Shown here: positions 12,791-24,421 of the stretch, in pieces | Numbering within the stretch: the first letter of the stretch is position 1 | Layout of the letters: every line of letters begins with the position of its first letter | Origin: Endocalyx cinctus | Lineage: Eukaryota > Ascomycota > Sordariomycetes > Amphisphaeriales > Apiosporaceae | Direction of reading: 5' to 3' | Assembly: GCA_001600455.1 (NCBI GenBank) | Contig: BCKC01000001.1 | Span: 6,827,418-6,891,417, forward strand | DNA length: 64,000 bases | Program-made: the position numbers and the translations under genes | The notes under the pieces: generated by a model | The model's database searches: none | What the model was told of the DNA's origin: nothing | What the model saw: only the letters and a program-made list of their open reading frames with translations

Positions 12791-14686
12791 GGTTGCTGTA
12801 GTAGATGACTTGGTTTTGATGATGTTTTTTTTTTTTTTTATGATTTGGTGGATGCTTGATCTTTATTGATGATGTAGAAGATGATGATTGAGGATTGGGT
12901 TTGATGGATGTTGATGGGAGAGTTAGGAAAAGTTTCGGATTTCAACGGGAAGGGAAGCAATCCTTAAATACTTTTTTTTCTTGGGGGAAGCAGCACTCCA
13001 AATACATTAACGAAACTCATTATCTGGAAGGTTCAAGGCTAAGAATGTGTTGTTTGAATGTTAAGTGATTAACTATGACTTGATATTGAATGCCGAGAGT
13101 TGGACAAGTGAATTTTTTCATTCAACGTTCAACCAGGTGACTGAGATGGCGGTTGAACGGTCTAGCCCGCCGTTTATGATAGCCAACGACTGGTGGGCAT
13201 GACTGAGTGGCAGACATTACCGGAATGATATCATTTACTTTTGACCATGTGATCTTCAATCGGAATTGAATGTTGCTGTAACTGGTGATGGATATATCAG
13301 GGCGCGTGAAGAGAAAGTCATTCATATGATTTGGTATAAAGTGCGGCATGTAAAGTCAATGGGTGCAGAAATAGAATTACTGATGACCGTTTGGCTAGGT
13401 TGAGTGAATAGTATGGGACAAGAAAAAAAAAAAGAAAATCAACAATAAATAGGGGAACGAATGGAGAGAAGACATTAAAGAAGCCATTACTTGAAGTCTT
13501 ATTCCTACGAGCGCGCTTATACTAGCAAGATGTCCACGTACATGTATAGTCAGGGAGAGAAATAGAGTCTAATTATGGGCCTCTTCGTAATATTAATTGA
13601 CTCTTCTATGGAGTGTTCGTGACTATAACTTGGTGTTCTTGAGTACCTGCCAGCATACATCCTACGGTAATAAGATGGTGTATCGCGCTATATGGGGACC
13701 AGTCACCCTTCTCTCAAGGGTATGATGACCGAACGCATCCTTCCGAGCATTGAATTTCGAGCGAAATGCAAAAATTCCCTCAGCCTTCCCCTTGTTCGGG
13801 TTGGAGTGGCAACCTAATGATAAACGGGTCAGTTTGATATACGAAATTCTTAGGCAAATAATGTCGTGCAAAATAAAACTGTATTAGTATTCATCAATGA
13901 AAGAATAGTGATTCCAATATAAGGTGTATATATAGACATGCAGGCCCACGCATACAACAATAGCTGACAACCTACTCTTCACCACATTTCACTTCTGAAG
14001 CGAGATCTGTATCAACTTCTTTTTTTTTTTTTTTTTTGGAAACTCAATTTTTGGTAATATGTGCACTCTGTTAACGATATGTATGTTAGAACTGTGTGAT
14101 ATAAAATATCAAATATATACAAGCAAGTATATACGCTAGATCCCATCTTCAGCATCCCCGTTTTATCTACTGACAACTACCCAAAAGAAAAGTCTATTGC
14201 GGTAAGCTGTCTGTGGAAATGGGGTTCCAAATGAATCAATCAAAATGCCCAGACAAAAAAAAAATTGATTTGACCATCCCAAGCCTCTAAAAATGACCAT
14301 GACAAAACAGAAAAAAAGGGCAAATACGAGAAAATATATACGAAAAACGAAAAGATGACGCCAAACATTGAAATCCGTATTCTTTTCCAATCGATTCGAC
14401 GTCGAATATGAACATGTCGAAAGATATTTTGGGTTGATCCGATCACATGATCAACACCAACACCGAAACTGAATGATCCAAAAAACTCCCGCTCAAGGCA
14501 TCATATGCTAACATTTTCTTTCGGGGCCTATCCTTGGCGTCCTGTTTTATGGAACGCTTTTATAGTAAATATCGCTCAACCGTATTTTGAACCCGTTTCA
14601 ATGATATAGGTTGAGAATATAATATAGAGACGATAGATAGGCCCGTGGAAGAAAGGAGGTGCGTTTCAAAACATCCGCATTCATTT
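12791..14686. other. Intergenic region, no gene seen
   Basis: Upstream of the 107-aa gene the DNA carries a T-run (12826-12839) and GATGATT-like repeats. Further right lie AT-rich sequence with a long T-run (14021-14038) and several short open frames without motifs. This stretch probably includes the promoter of the small secreted gene and the 3' UTR of the laccase. Confidence 0.5.
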
Positions 14687-16636
14687 TTAGATACCGGAAT
14701 CGTCCTGGCTAAGATCCTCGGTATTGTAGAAGCTGGTCCAGCTGGTGCAGCCGTCGGAGAGGGTGGTGTTATCGACCAGGGCCGCGATCTCGTCGTACCT
14801 CTCGAGGAACTGGAGACCGAACCCTTCCGAGGTGTGCCAGCCGATGTGGCAGTGCATGAGCCAGGCGCCCGGGTTATCCGTCTCGAACGCGATGACGAGG
14901 TATCCGCTGCCCGGAAGCATGGCCGTGTCGCGGCGGGGCGGGTTGTCCAGGTTGAGGGTCACGGAGTCGCTGTACGTGCCGGTGTCCTGGGCCAGGACGT
15001 AGAAGTCGTGCCCGTGAAGGTGGATCGGGTGAGGAACGGATAGGTCCGTGTCGATGGCGAGGTAGAACCACTGCGATAAATTCGGGTTAGTACGATGGAC
15101 TAATTCTTTAGGTATAAGGAAAAAAGGAGAGATTCTGCTTTGCTTACTTCGTTCGCGTTGGGTAGCTCGATCACGGCGTCGTCGGTTTCGAAAGTGGTCT
15201 CGCCGTTCATGACCTGCTGGAGCGTCGGGTCGCTCCAGTCGACGAGCATGGAGGTGCTGTTCAGAGTCCACTTGAACAGGCCATCGGTGATGGAGATACC
15301 GGCTTCCGTGTTGTCGCTCACCGACGCGCTGCCTACGGTCTTGGTGATGTACGGGACGATGTTGTCTGTCTCGTCGTCGCAGGCGTTGTCGTTTTCGTAA
15401 CCGGTGGTGGTAGGGGTTGACGACGTGTCGGCGTAGGTCACGATACCCCGGATATCGTCCGAGTTGGAGTTCTCGGAGCAGGCGGACTGAGGGATAGCCC
15501 TGATCCAGAAGTTGTCCGCTAAATCGGCCTGATCGGCCTCGACGATGATGTCGTAGCGTTGACCTGCTGATCGTTAGTAACCGTATTCAGAGGTCGAGAT
15601 GCGTCTCCGGTCTACTTACCCATGCCGATGTTCAAGACAGTCGCGTTGTAGGGCTGGATGGGGACAAGGTCGGAAGCAATGACCGTCATGGTGTGGTTGT
15701 CGATGGAGAACTTGAAGTGAGTGTCGACCGCGGCATTGACCAGGCGCATGCGGTACGAGGTGCCGGAAGTGAAGGAGACTTCAAATCGCGAACCACCATC
15801 TTCATACGTGTTTGTGCCGTTGATGAGTCCATTGTCTAGCGTCGGGGGACCCTCGGTTTCGGCCTGCGTGTAAAGCTCGTCAACGGTAGAGTGGTCCCAG
15901 TCATTGAGGAAGACCATGCCGAGATCCTCGTCGTAGTCGGCGGTAGCAGGGCCGTTGATGACTATACCACCAAAGACTCCTTCCCAAGCTTGAAGTCCAA
16001 AGTGGGAGTGGTACCACTGTGGATTTATGAGTTAGTAAAATTGATAAATACAGCTATGATATAAGCATTGATTATACTTACACTTGATCCATACTGCATG
16101 GCTTTCCATGTGTAAGTGGTGGTATCACCTGGTGCTGTCGGGCACTGAGTGATGGAAACCACACCATCGTTCTGGTTGGTAAAGTTCTGACGAATACCGT
16201 GCCAGTGTATACTGCTGCCATTCTGAGATGTGGTTAAGGAGTTAGTGACATGGATGGTGACGGTATCACCCCAGTCGGCGAAGATAGTTGGTCCCGGAAT
16301 CGAGCCCTATAAAGCAATTAATTACATAATCACGACGAAGATGGAACCCGAGGGATCGCTTCAGTAAGGGGGGGGAAAGCTTACATTAACGGCCATGGCT
16401 GAGCGAGAGACACCATCTGGAGAAACAGTTACATCCTGGAGCTCAAACCAGTACTCTCTAGTAACGCCGGTGTCTGGGACAGTGGTGGTATAGTCCGTAT
16501 CAATAGAGTAATCGCACCATTCGCTACGAGTAGTGGCGGTATTGCCCGAACAAGTAGCTCGTCGAGCCAAAGAATAAGGAGACGCCAAGGCAGAGCCTAT
16601 GGTACCGAGGAGAAGGGCAGACGAAGACCAAACCAT
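14687..16636 (-). CDS. Laccase (multicopper oxidase), five exons, 557 aa
   Basis: Secreted four-copper phenol oxidase. Exons 16636-16385, 16306-16082, 16016-15620, 15563-15148 and 15070-14687 join in frame, giving 557 residues; the fourth intron's acceptor was placed at CAGCAG|GT to keep phase. A signal peptide ends near residue 18. Copper motifs are IHWHG (about 118), WYHSHF (about 160), [10 protein letters not shown] (about 443) and [12 protein letters not shown] (about 501). The residue in the axial position of the type-1 copper is Phe. The protein ends DDSGI, resembling the C-terminal plug of ascomycete laccases, which is processed at a DSG-(L/I/V) motif. It is intact with no internal stop. 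It faces the 107-aa gene's promoter side and lies 3.5 kb from the bilirubin-oxidase-type enzyme, on the opposite strand. Roles such as lignin, melanin or phenolic turnover are possible and cannot be separated here. Confidence 0.94.
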
Positions 16637-19310
16637 GGTCGCTGTTCTTGGCGTTAAGGAACTTCAATATAAAGAAATGAGTGACCCAAAATGAATCGTG
16701 AAAACTGCCGAAACGTTGAAATAAGTATAAATAAGGGCCGCGGACTATTTCAAGATATAGAGATCCACCAATCGATTCGGAAAATGAAACGGTTGCAATA
16801 TACAAAATAAAACGTTGAATGTCAAAATTTGGGAGAAGAAGCCGGGGGAGTCAAGTGGCGGAAAAACAAACGAACATGGACAGCCTGGTTAAAGAAAAGG
16901 TAGGGTATTTCCATGATCTAAGAAACAGAAACATCGTGAGTCTTTATAATTTACACAACTTCTTGCTCTCGCGTTGTTGGGAAGAACGGTATCAAGGCGG
17001 TCGATCATCATTATCGCTCGTACCGCCTTGTTTCTCGGATAGATTCCACGTGGAGTTACCACACAGACTTTCCCCCTTGAGAACGAGAGGGAAAAAAAAA
17101 GAGCAGTGTATGCGGTCATCCTCCATCGATGCGCGTTTATCCTGTCAAGATCTCACGATGCTTTTGCGGGTAGGTGGTAGTGTATACGTAGGCGCTGTAC
17201 GGCCGAATACCGGATCTTATTGGTTAGGGAAGGATAAACGGCATATTTCCCGCATCACTTCCTGGGAAAACACCCCGGTCTTGGCGCTCGTGGCCTCGTG
17301 CACCGTAATTCACAAGGCTCAGTCTGATACAATCATTTCGTGGCCTCCCCCGCTATTTTGGCCGTATTGAAGGAATTTTTTCCGAAAAGCTTGGACGTAG
17401 TACAAAATAGTCAGATCCACGGATCCGACACATCATCCCACATAAGCCCCCCCCTGACCAGGGGTATGTAATTCTTATTGAAAGCTTAAATCTCTGTCCA
17501 ATTAGCAGACTTGTATTTCGTTTAAATGTCCACTTACGGACTTGCATGATTTCTTGTTACTAAAAAGAGCGAGCCGAAGTTTGGATAGCATAATTAATGA
17601 TCTCTATTATACCTTATTATAGATATAGAAACGGGAAGAAAGAACATGGATTAAGAGGCTGAACGCGTAAAATAAGATCATAGATTCGTAGATACTCCTG
17701 CGTCTTTGCCGTCGTCGTTGTCGTCACGAGAATAAAGGTTGGTAGCATCGTGTACGGTATACCGAGCAAGGCACGTACGATTGATCTGATCCTACAATAT
17801 ACGAACTTGTCAACCTTGAAACTACACGTACACAGCTCGTTATCAGGATCGCTTACCAGGATGAAAGTAGTATCTCTCCCGTCACTCGGTTTGTTTACTT
17901 GGCATGCATATATTATTCTGGCATATAACTGCGCACACACCATCTCGTAATAACGAGGAAGGGGGTGATCATGTCATTAATATGCTGGTAGAGTAGAGAT
18001 AATGAAACTTTTAGTTATCAGTGCGTGCATAGTCCTGTAGCGTAGTGTATTTAGGGTACAGTACTGAATGTCACTGCGCTAAAATTACAGCGCAATTCGC
18101 CACTGACCAATTACCTATTGTACGCGCGGCGCTAATCTAAACCAGACCAATTAGCGATTTGCGTTCAGTTGACAGGGAAGAAGTTGTCAAACGTCCACAC
18201 ACATCTCTGGTATATGTAAATAAAAAAAAAGTTTTATTTCGTACGTACGTATTTTTAAAGATCATCCTCACTCGCCCAGGGTCTATTCTGAGAGTTTCTA
18301 TTGTGATTGAAGTTCTTTGACATAATATCAATTTATTCTCAACAAACACCACTACCTGATTAGGTATGCATGGCGTATAGGGGGGGCGGTTGGAAGAAGC
18401 TTTACCAAGTGACTCCGATCAACAATAATCTTGCTGCCATTTCCATTTTTAGGAATGAATGCCACGTAACTTTACTTGTCATTGACTACCTAAGTATAAG
18501 GCAGTGTAGGTTAAGTCCATGAATATATCTCCTGTCACTTGTCAATCGTCACTTGGCACTTAAGGAGGTGCCGAGAAAATCAACAAGGGAAAAAACAAGA
18601 AATTTGATAGGAACTGAAGTAGAAAAGTAAAAAAAAAAAAACCAACCTGATGAATTATATATAATAATATTTAAAACAAATATATAAAAGTTTTAAATTA
18701 GAGAAACGTCAAAATCAATTGAAAACAAGATCAATATCGACAGAAACGCCGACAACTTGGCTATGATAGATTATATAACTACTCTTGCGTGGATGAATAA
18801 ATTGTCTTTTCCTGGATATTTCGTTTTAGTTCGAATGTAGACGGAATGTGGGGGTCAACGTATCCCGATGTAGTTTATACCCCCGGAGTGGCTGATGCTC
18901 TTGGTATTCCCAGTATTATTTATTTACTATTATGACAGATGTGGTTCTGTAACTAAGTACGTAAACGGCCGGGGCTTAATTCAGATGCGTTTTCATGCCC
19001 AAATCTAGCCTCTCTACCCCAACCTGAACCATACGACGCTCACATGTGCCATCACTATTATAAGATAGGTCAGTCTCTCGCCGATCATCATATGTAACCT
19101 TTCCCACCATCATCGACAGATCTAGAAAACTATCATTTTCTGCAGGCATATTATAACTTACTTGCCCGCCTTTTCTTCACTCCCTTAAAAAAAAACCCCC
19201 CACCAAGTTTCAACTTCAACTTTGTCAACGAAACCACCATTACCTACCTACCTAACCTCCTTAAAGTGTTCGTTCTTAGCGGATAGGCAATAGGAAAAGA
19301 AGAAGCAAAA
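16637..19310. other. Long intergenic region between divergent secreted-protein genes
   Basis: About 2.7 kb. It contains one long but unconvincing open frame (16819-17370, +) with no signal peptide, introns or motifs, and AT-rich low-complexity DNA around 18600-18720. No RNA gene or transposon was recognised. Confidence 0.5.
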
Positions 19311-20003
19311 ATGCAGCAGAATATGTTAAAGTCTTATCTCCTCGCCTTCCCGCTCCTCGCGGCCGCGACTCCGATTGAAGAGCGTTCGCCTGATGGCAAC
19401 TTCACCTTGTACGCCTACGGCACCGGTATTAGCGGCGTGCCCGTATTCTCCGATGGAGGTAGGCGATACCCAAACAAATAACTTGAAAGAGATAGAGGCT
19501 GACTGAATATTTTTTTTCTTCTTCTTAATAATAGATATGGCCTATGTTGGTAACGCCGACAACTTGAACCAAACCGAGACCGCCGTAGTGTGCTGTAAGA
19601 CTACCTAATATTGATACTATTTATTATCTCGAGATTCAGGACCAAGCTAAAACCCATCTTAAAAAAAAAAACAGTCACCTACAACAGCGACACCAGCATT
19701 AAGGGCAGCCCCAACGGAACCACGACGGCCTCGTGGAAGAACGAGACCTTCTTCCTCCCCGGGACCTCGTCCGCGACGCACAACACCGGATTCATGAACT
19801 CGACCGAGGACGCCGGCGTCGTGAGCACCGGCTTCGCCTTCTACGGCTCCAACTTCTTCTTCCAGGACGGCGACTCGCTCGAGAGCATGTGGTACGTCGT
19901 CCCGTCCGACACCGACGACGTCTACGAGCTCAAGTGGAACGCCACCGGCGACGACACCGACGGCCAGGTCACCGTCAGCCTCCGAACTACCGCCCCCTCG
20001 TAG
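19311..20003 (+). CDS. Secreted glycoprotein of a common fungal small-secreted family, 178 aa
   Basis: Exons 19311-19458, 19535-19594 and 19675-20003 join in phase (both junctions phase 1), giving 178 aa. The start is the first ATG and opens a signal peptide ending in LLAAATP, followed by EER, which looks like a short propeptide. The mature domain begins FTLYAYGTGISGVPVFSDG, a pattern I recognise from many Pezizomycotina secreted proteins of unknown function. Six N-glycosylation sequons (NFT, NQT, NGT, NET, NST, NAT) and few cysteines suggest a glycosylated beta-rich extracellular protein. The last exon is GC-rich, unlike its flanks. A function is not known for this family. Confidence 0.8.
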
Positions 20004-20994
20004 ATATCGATCAATAAGAAAAAGATTCTTCCGGTTCAGCTTCAACACGTCTTTCCATTTTTTTTTTTTTTTATCGTTCGCTCCTCTCCTTTTTTCGTCT
20101 TGAAGCTGCTTCATCCGGTTCAAGTTCGCTTTTTGGCTTCTTTGTGGATATTTTATTTTGGGTACGAGAGGGATGACTTCGTGTAGATAAAAAATGAATG
20201 TCATGGTGGTGGAGTTCATACTGTATTAAGATTGTGTGGTATTCCTCATTCTTTTTCTGTACTTACGGCATCAGTTTGTTGAATACTATCTTGTTTGTTA
20301 TCAATTATAGACCATTTCTATCACTAGGCTTTTTTTTTTTTTTTTTTTTAGTCGGTAGCTAGCAAGCGAGCAAAATACGATACGCAGTTGCTTTCTAAAC
20401 GGTCCTGATATATTCTCGTCCATACAACACTATTTTCGAATATTGATGAAGCCAGCAATTGTAATCATCTGTATACTTTGAAGTGTAGATGAGCAGACTA
20501 TCGTGAGAGACGGCGGAAAGTGGGTGCCACAGATAAGAACCATACAGCAAATGACTGCATTATAGCGGGGTTATCACCTGTGAGTGGCGCTGGATGTGAA
20601 GTTTTACCGTCTTTTACCATCTGAAAGTCTTGTCGTGACTAAACTCAGCATGTGGCTGCAGCATGTTCTACCCGTACCCATTACAACAGCCAGCCAGCCA
20701 GCCTAGCCCAGCCCAGCCAACCCAGGCGGTGGGAGTTGTGGGTTTAGGATGTGCACCATAATATGTGGGTCTGATGACGAAGTTTCACGTTGTCCCCGCA
20801 CGGCAACAACCTTGAAAGGCGTACCAGATGTGGATATCTGTCAAAGTGGCAGAAGCACTACTGCAATTAGACTAGTCACGTATAAACTTGAGACACGAAT
20901 ATTTGTATTAATAGCAATGTTTTATGTTTTTTTTTTTTTCTTTCTTTTAGAGGAGTAGGCAAGATAGTGAATTGAATGAATAGGGGCTTGCTAT
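20004..20994. other. Intergenic region, no gene seen
   Basis: Contains T-runs at about 20058-20072 and 20331-20350, a CAGCC/CCAGC-rich tract (about 20689-20730) and short AT-rich frames. Nothing supports a gene. Confidence 0.5.
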
Positions 20995-21038
20995 GATGAT
21001 GAATTGATGATGAATTGATGATGAATTGATGATGAATG
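20995..21038. repeat. Tandem repeat, four copies of an 11-bp unit GATGATGAATT
   Basis: Three perfect copies and a fourth ending in G instead of TT follow each other directly. It is a simple minisatellite with no coding potential. Confidence 0.85.
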
Positions 21039-21302
21039 GTATAATACAAAACACCGGTAAACAGGTTTTGCACTCAAGCTAGAGAAGTTCTTTATTAAGA
21101 AAGTCGAACATGAACTACAATATGCGTAGAAGTGTGGCGAAGTCGGGGGATACTAGCTACATTAGTTGATGGCGGTGACAGCAACTGCATGCACTGCACG
21201 GAATACTTTCCTAACCTTTCCCTCAACCCATACTAGATGAGACGAAAAAAAAAAAAAAAAAAAAGAAACAGAAAAAAAAAAGAGGACAGAAAAACTGCCA
21301 CT

Positions 21303-21825
21303 CTAGATGTACCCGCAGCCATACGTCTGAAGTCCAATATCGTAGGGTAGCGACGGGAGAGCGTCGATATCCGCTGAGAAATATGCCTTGGTCATTTATT
21401 GAATATTGCCATGGACGTACTCGTGGGCCACGACGATACCGTAATATTAGCAGACACCATCGCAGTTGTAGTCCGTCGGAATGTCGAGATGAACCCTGAC
21501 GATGGGTCGCGCGACCTCGACTGCGCAGGTGACCACAAAACCCACCAAATAGATGTCTATTTCTTCCGGTTGGGTAGCACTGAAAAAGAAGATGCGATTT
21601 TAGTCGTGCATTCTCCTCTCTACGGCGAGTGACATGGAAGGTCAAAGAAGAAGTTGTCGGGATCGTGAAAACTAATTCCCGCACTGAAGGCGTCCGGATA
21701 TGCCTAGAGAAACCTGAAATCCAGGAAGGCGATTGGACAGTCGCTGTGAAGAGTTGTGGCTTGAGGTGTAGCCGTTGCGGCGGCTACAGTGCCAGCAAGG
21801 GCGAAAAACAGCGGTGAATGGAGCG
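21303..21825 (-). pseudogene. Broken small secreted protein gene
   Basis: On the minus strand a signal-peptide-like stretch (HSPLFFALAGTVAAATATPQ, about 21822-21763) has no ATG in front of it. It runs on into DCPIAF and is cut by an in-frame TAG. A later good intron acceptor (TTTTTCAG) opens TCAVEVARPIVRVHLDIP...YNCDGVC, which is also followed by a stop. The last piece ends LQTYGCGYI at 21303. The pieces together look like a cysteine-containing secreted protein with two introns whose start codon is lost and whose frame is broken. It could instead be a gene with splicing I misjudge, but no arrangement I tried gives an intact start. The parent family is not identified. Confidence 0.4.
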
Positions 21826-22706
21826 GTCCGTCTCGACGAGACTGTGTTTTTGTGATAATTAGTTTAATTAGTAGTTCATCGAACAGGATACAAAGTAGGC
21901 GGTAGGTATCATAAGATCACGGCTCTTTGTATTGACTAGAGTCAACTATCTAAACTAACATTAATTATACATCTTGACGAATCATCGCTAATAACTTGTA
22001 GGAGACTATTTCCTTGCGTTTCGCCTTAGAATTCACGTAATTATTCATTGACTTGTAGGCTTTTTTTGTAATGAAGATATCCTGATCGCGTTGTTCTCAT
22101 TTAATACAAGACTTATGCAGCAGTCTTGTAACATTACTGTATTATTAAGGGTCATTAGGCAAATAATTGAAGTTAGATAATAACAGGCGACCGCAGCCTG
22201 CAAGTTTTTTTTTTTTTTTTTTTCACATCATAATTATCTCTAGCTTGTTTGTAAGATGCAAAGATTTTGTCAGCTAGGCACTTAAGTAATCAATCAGAAT
22301 AAGTCTCCCTAGCTGCTGAAACGAGAGGAAGTCTTTTTTTATTCTCTAGATCAGTACGACACAACAAGACCAGATGAAAAATCTCCGGTCCCGATCAATC
22401 ACTTCTTCATACAACACAACTACTAGATTGGCCTGATGAACCGTCCGATCACTATCTGACACAATACGTATTATCTTGGTACCGCTCCAGTCCTAGAACT
22501 ACGGTATGCCCGGCACTTTGGACCAGAACGTCGTCTCAGCGCACGGATTATCAAAGGGGTGAAGGGAAGCTCGCTCGGATCATCCTAATTTTTCTTTCTG
22601 TTTCCTTGGCATTATGTACTTGTACATTATCTTGTTATATTTACCATCCTCTGCTATCGCATAATTCATACACCACGTGGATGAACAGTTGTAACTACGT
22701 AGATCC
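21826..22706. other. Intergenic region, no gene seen
   Basis: AT-rich sequence with a 17-18-nt T-run at about 22206-22223. No coding, RNA or repeat signal beyond simple sequence. Confidence 0.5.
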
Positions 22707-22934
22707 ATGCGATTCGAAAGAGCTCATGACTTTATAATCAAGGAAATCGAAAGGAACAAGGCCTACGACGATATCGCACTTCTGGAAACCTTTAAACAGG
22801 TAATTGGTGGATATGGCTAAAAAGAAGCTTGCTTGCAGCCCACTCCTACAGATGGCCAATACGAGGACCTAGTTCGCCGAAATAATGGCCGACGCAGCTA
22901 CGCTACAAAGGATTCTAGAGTTGACATGGTCCAC
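22707..22934 (+). other. Short spliced open frame of unknown nature
   Basis: ATG at 22707 opens 31 codons (MRFERAHDFIIKEIERNK...) to a GT at 22800. A 39-nt candidate intron ends at CAG 22838, and 32 more codons (PTPTDGQYEDLVRRNNGRR...) run to a strong donor GTAAGTG at 22935. The two pieces join in phase with protein-like, charged composition, but the DNA then enters a 30-base A-run and I see no continuing exon. It may be the 5' end of a small gene, or a gene remnant interrupted by the A-tract. I do not recognise the sequence. Confidence 0.25.
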
Positions 22935-22941
22935 GTAAGTG

Positions 22942-22971
<30 letters not shown>
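22942..22971. repeat. Poly-A tract of 30 bases
   Basis: Uninterrupted A homopolymer directly after the donor-like site of the short spliced frame. It could be the tail of a retroposed insertion or simple slippage; no target-site duplication was identified. Confidence 0.8.
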
Positions 22972-22973
<2 letters not shown>

Positions 22974-23929
22974 AATGGGTCGTGAAAAAAGAAGAGTCAA
23001 AAATGGATATACGGACTGACGGAGTACACGTACAAGACACGGCATGTCAAAAGTTTTCTATCGCAACGCTAGTCGTTGGATCCTACCTTGCAAGGGGATC
23101 TAAATTAGCGTAGCGTAACGTAACGGTGTGGCTAAATACCGGGGGCGACACTTAGGACGCGTGGACGAAAGTGGAGCTTTTTGATCAACGCAGTTAGCAT
23201 ATGAGCTCGAGGGAAAAGCTATCTCTAAATTCGATCTCGTTACGGAAATTTTGAGTGATAAAGATAAGTATCTGTCCATAGTAGATTAAAAATCCTAGAA
23301 TAAGGCTGTCAAAGCGGGAAGGAAGAGTGGATATACCTAAGTTACACGTGAATAAAGTTTGTTGTTTAGCTTCATCTACGTACTGTATTTCCACTCCACT
23401 AATTTATCAAAAAGACGCGATTTGTCGATCAAGCCGGCCAAAGCCAAATCCACTGCGCCGCTTTATTACGAGTCGCGTTTCTAACTACTATTTTACTATA
23501 CGAGTTTGATTCTAATTTAAATATTTTAGATATTCTCGAATGCCTTAGCAATATATATGATCTGCTTCGGAAAAGCTTATATACAGTACACTGCATCTTG
23601 ATTTAATTTATGGTTTTATATACTAAATAAATAATATAGTAGTAGTAAAACGGGGCAAAGCGAATAAAACGGTTAAACTTAGTATTTAAACGGATTCTAT
23701 TTTTCGCCTAACTACCGCCGGCTCCGGCTGCAAGGAAAGCGTGCTGGCGAAAGTCAATTCTAACTGCCGGGCTTCCGCACGATAATTATGCGTGCAGTCG
23801 GTAAATATTCATGGATGCTAATTACTAGTCGGCAGGACTGACGCTGCCCACAACAATCAGGTATGTACGGAGTATGAGAAGGGGTATGAGTGCAGTGTAC
23901 TTTCCCTACGATGCCAGCTAAGCTAGGAG
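22972..23929. other. AT-rich stretch, no gene seen
   Basis: Strongly AT-rich from about 23490 to 23700, with a moderately GC-rich patch (23700-23800) that may be decayed sequence. One TACGGAGTA word lies at 23866-23874. No supported gene. Confidence 0.45.
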
Positions 23930-24421
23930 GGTCTCGTTTAGCGCTATCGACTTAATATAATTACTGTATAATTTCATTTATCTGGCACTCACCCGAGCGG
24001 GCCACAAACTTTACATATAGTAGCCAGGCCCAATGCTATTCGGAACATTCGGCGAGGAAGTCGTGCGTCATATAACGCCCGCCAGCCGCGAAACGGGAGC
24101 GGCGGCAAGATCTTCGAACGTGGCTTCGCCGTGAATGGGGATCATACGAGCGAAACGAAACCGAACTATGGGTAGTTGGCTGAGAATACAGTTAGATTCG
24201 TAGCTGAATAGCTGTTCACGAGGGCCAAGCATAAGACGATTTAGCTCAAGAGTATTCTGAATAACAGCTTGACGAGCGGCTAAGATATCGCTTTACGTCG
24301 TCGGTGAGAACAGGGCAGTAGGTGCGTCTACTTCAAATGATGGGGTAGAGAGTGATTGTTTGGCTAAGTAGTTATCAACCATAGTCATAATAGAAGCCAT
24401 ATTCTTAGATAAGTCTGCCAT
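23930..24421 (-). pseudogene. Broken O-methyltransferase, N-terminal part only
   Basis: Minus-strand translation from an ATG at 24421 gives MADLSKNMASIMTMVDNYL followed by a TPSFEVDAPT stretch, then an in-frame TAA (24293-24295). In the same frame it resumes with SDILAARQAVIQNTLELNRL, MLGPREQLFSYES, LPIVRFRFARMIP, and EATFEDLAAA. This matches the N-terminal dimerisation and winged-helix region of fungal SAM-dependent O-methyltransferases of the sterigmatocystin 8-O-methyltransferase type. A frameshift follows, after which RYMTHDFLAE, equivalent to the family's conserved RHAMT-R-F-EP stretch, is readable in another frame. The SAM-binding domain is absent from the surrounding DNA. The gene is therefore truncated and inactive. 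The neighbouring FAD-linked oxidase is another secondary-metabolism-type enzyme. Confidence 0.7.

Noticed and set aside
16819..17370. 183-codon plus-strand open frame between the laccase and the 178-aa secreted gene
   Set aside because: No signal peptide, domain, splice structure or GC rise; composition looks like chance translation of spacer DNA.
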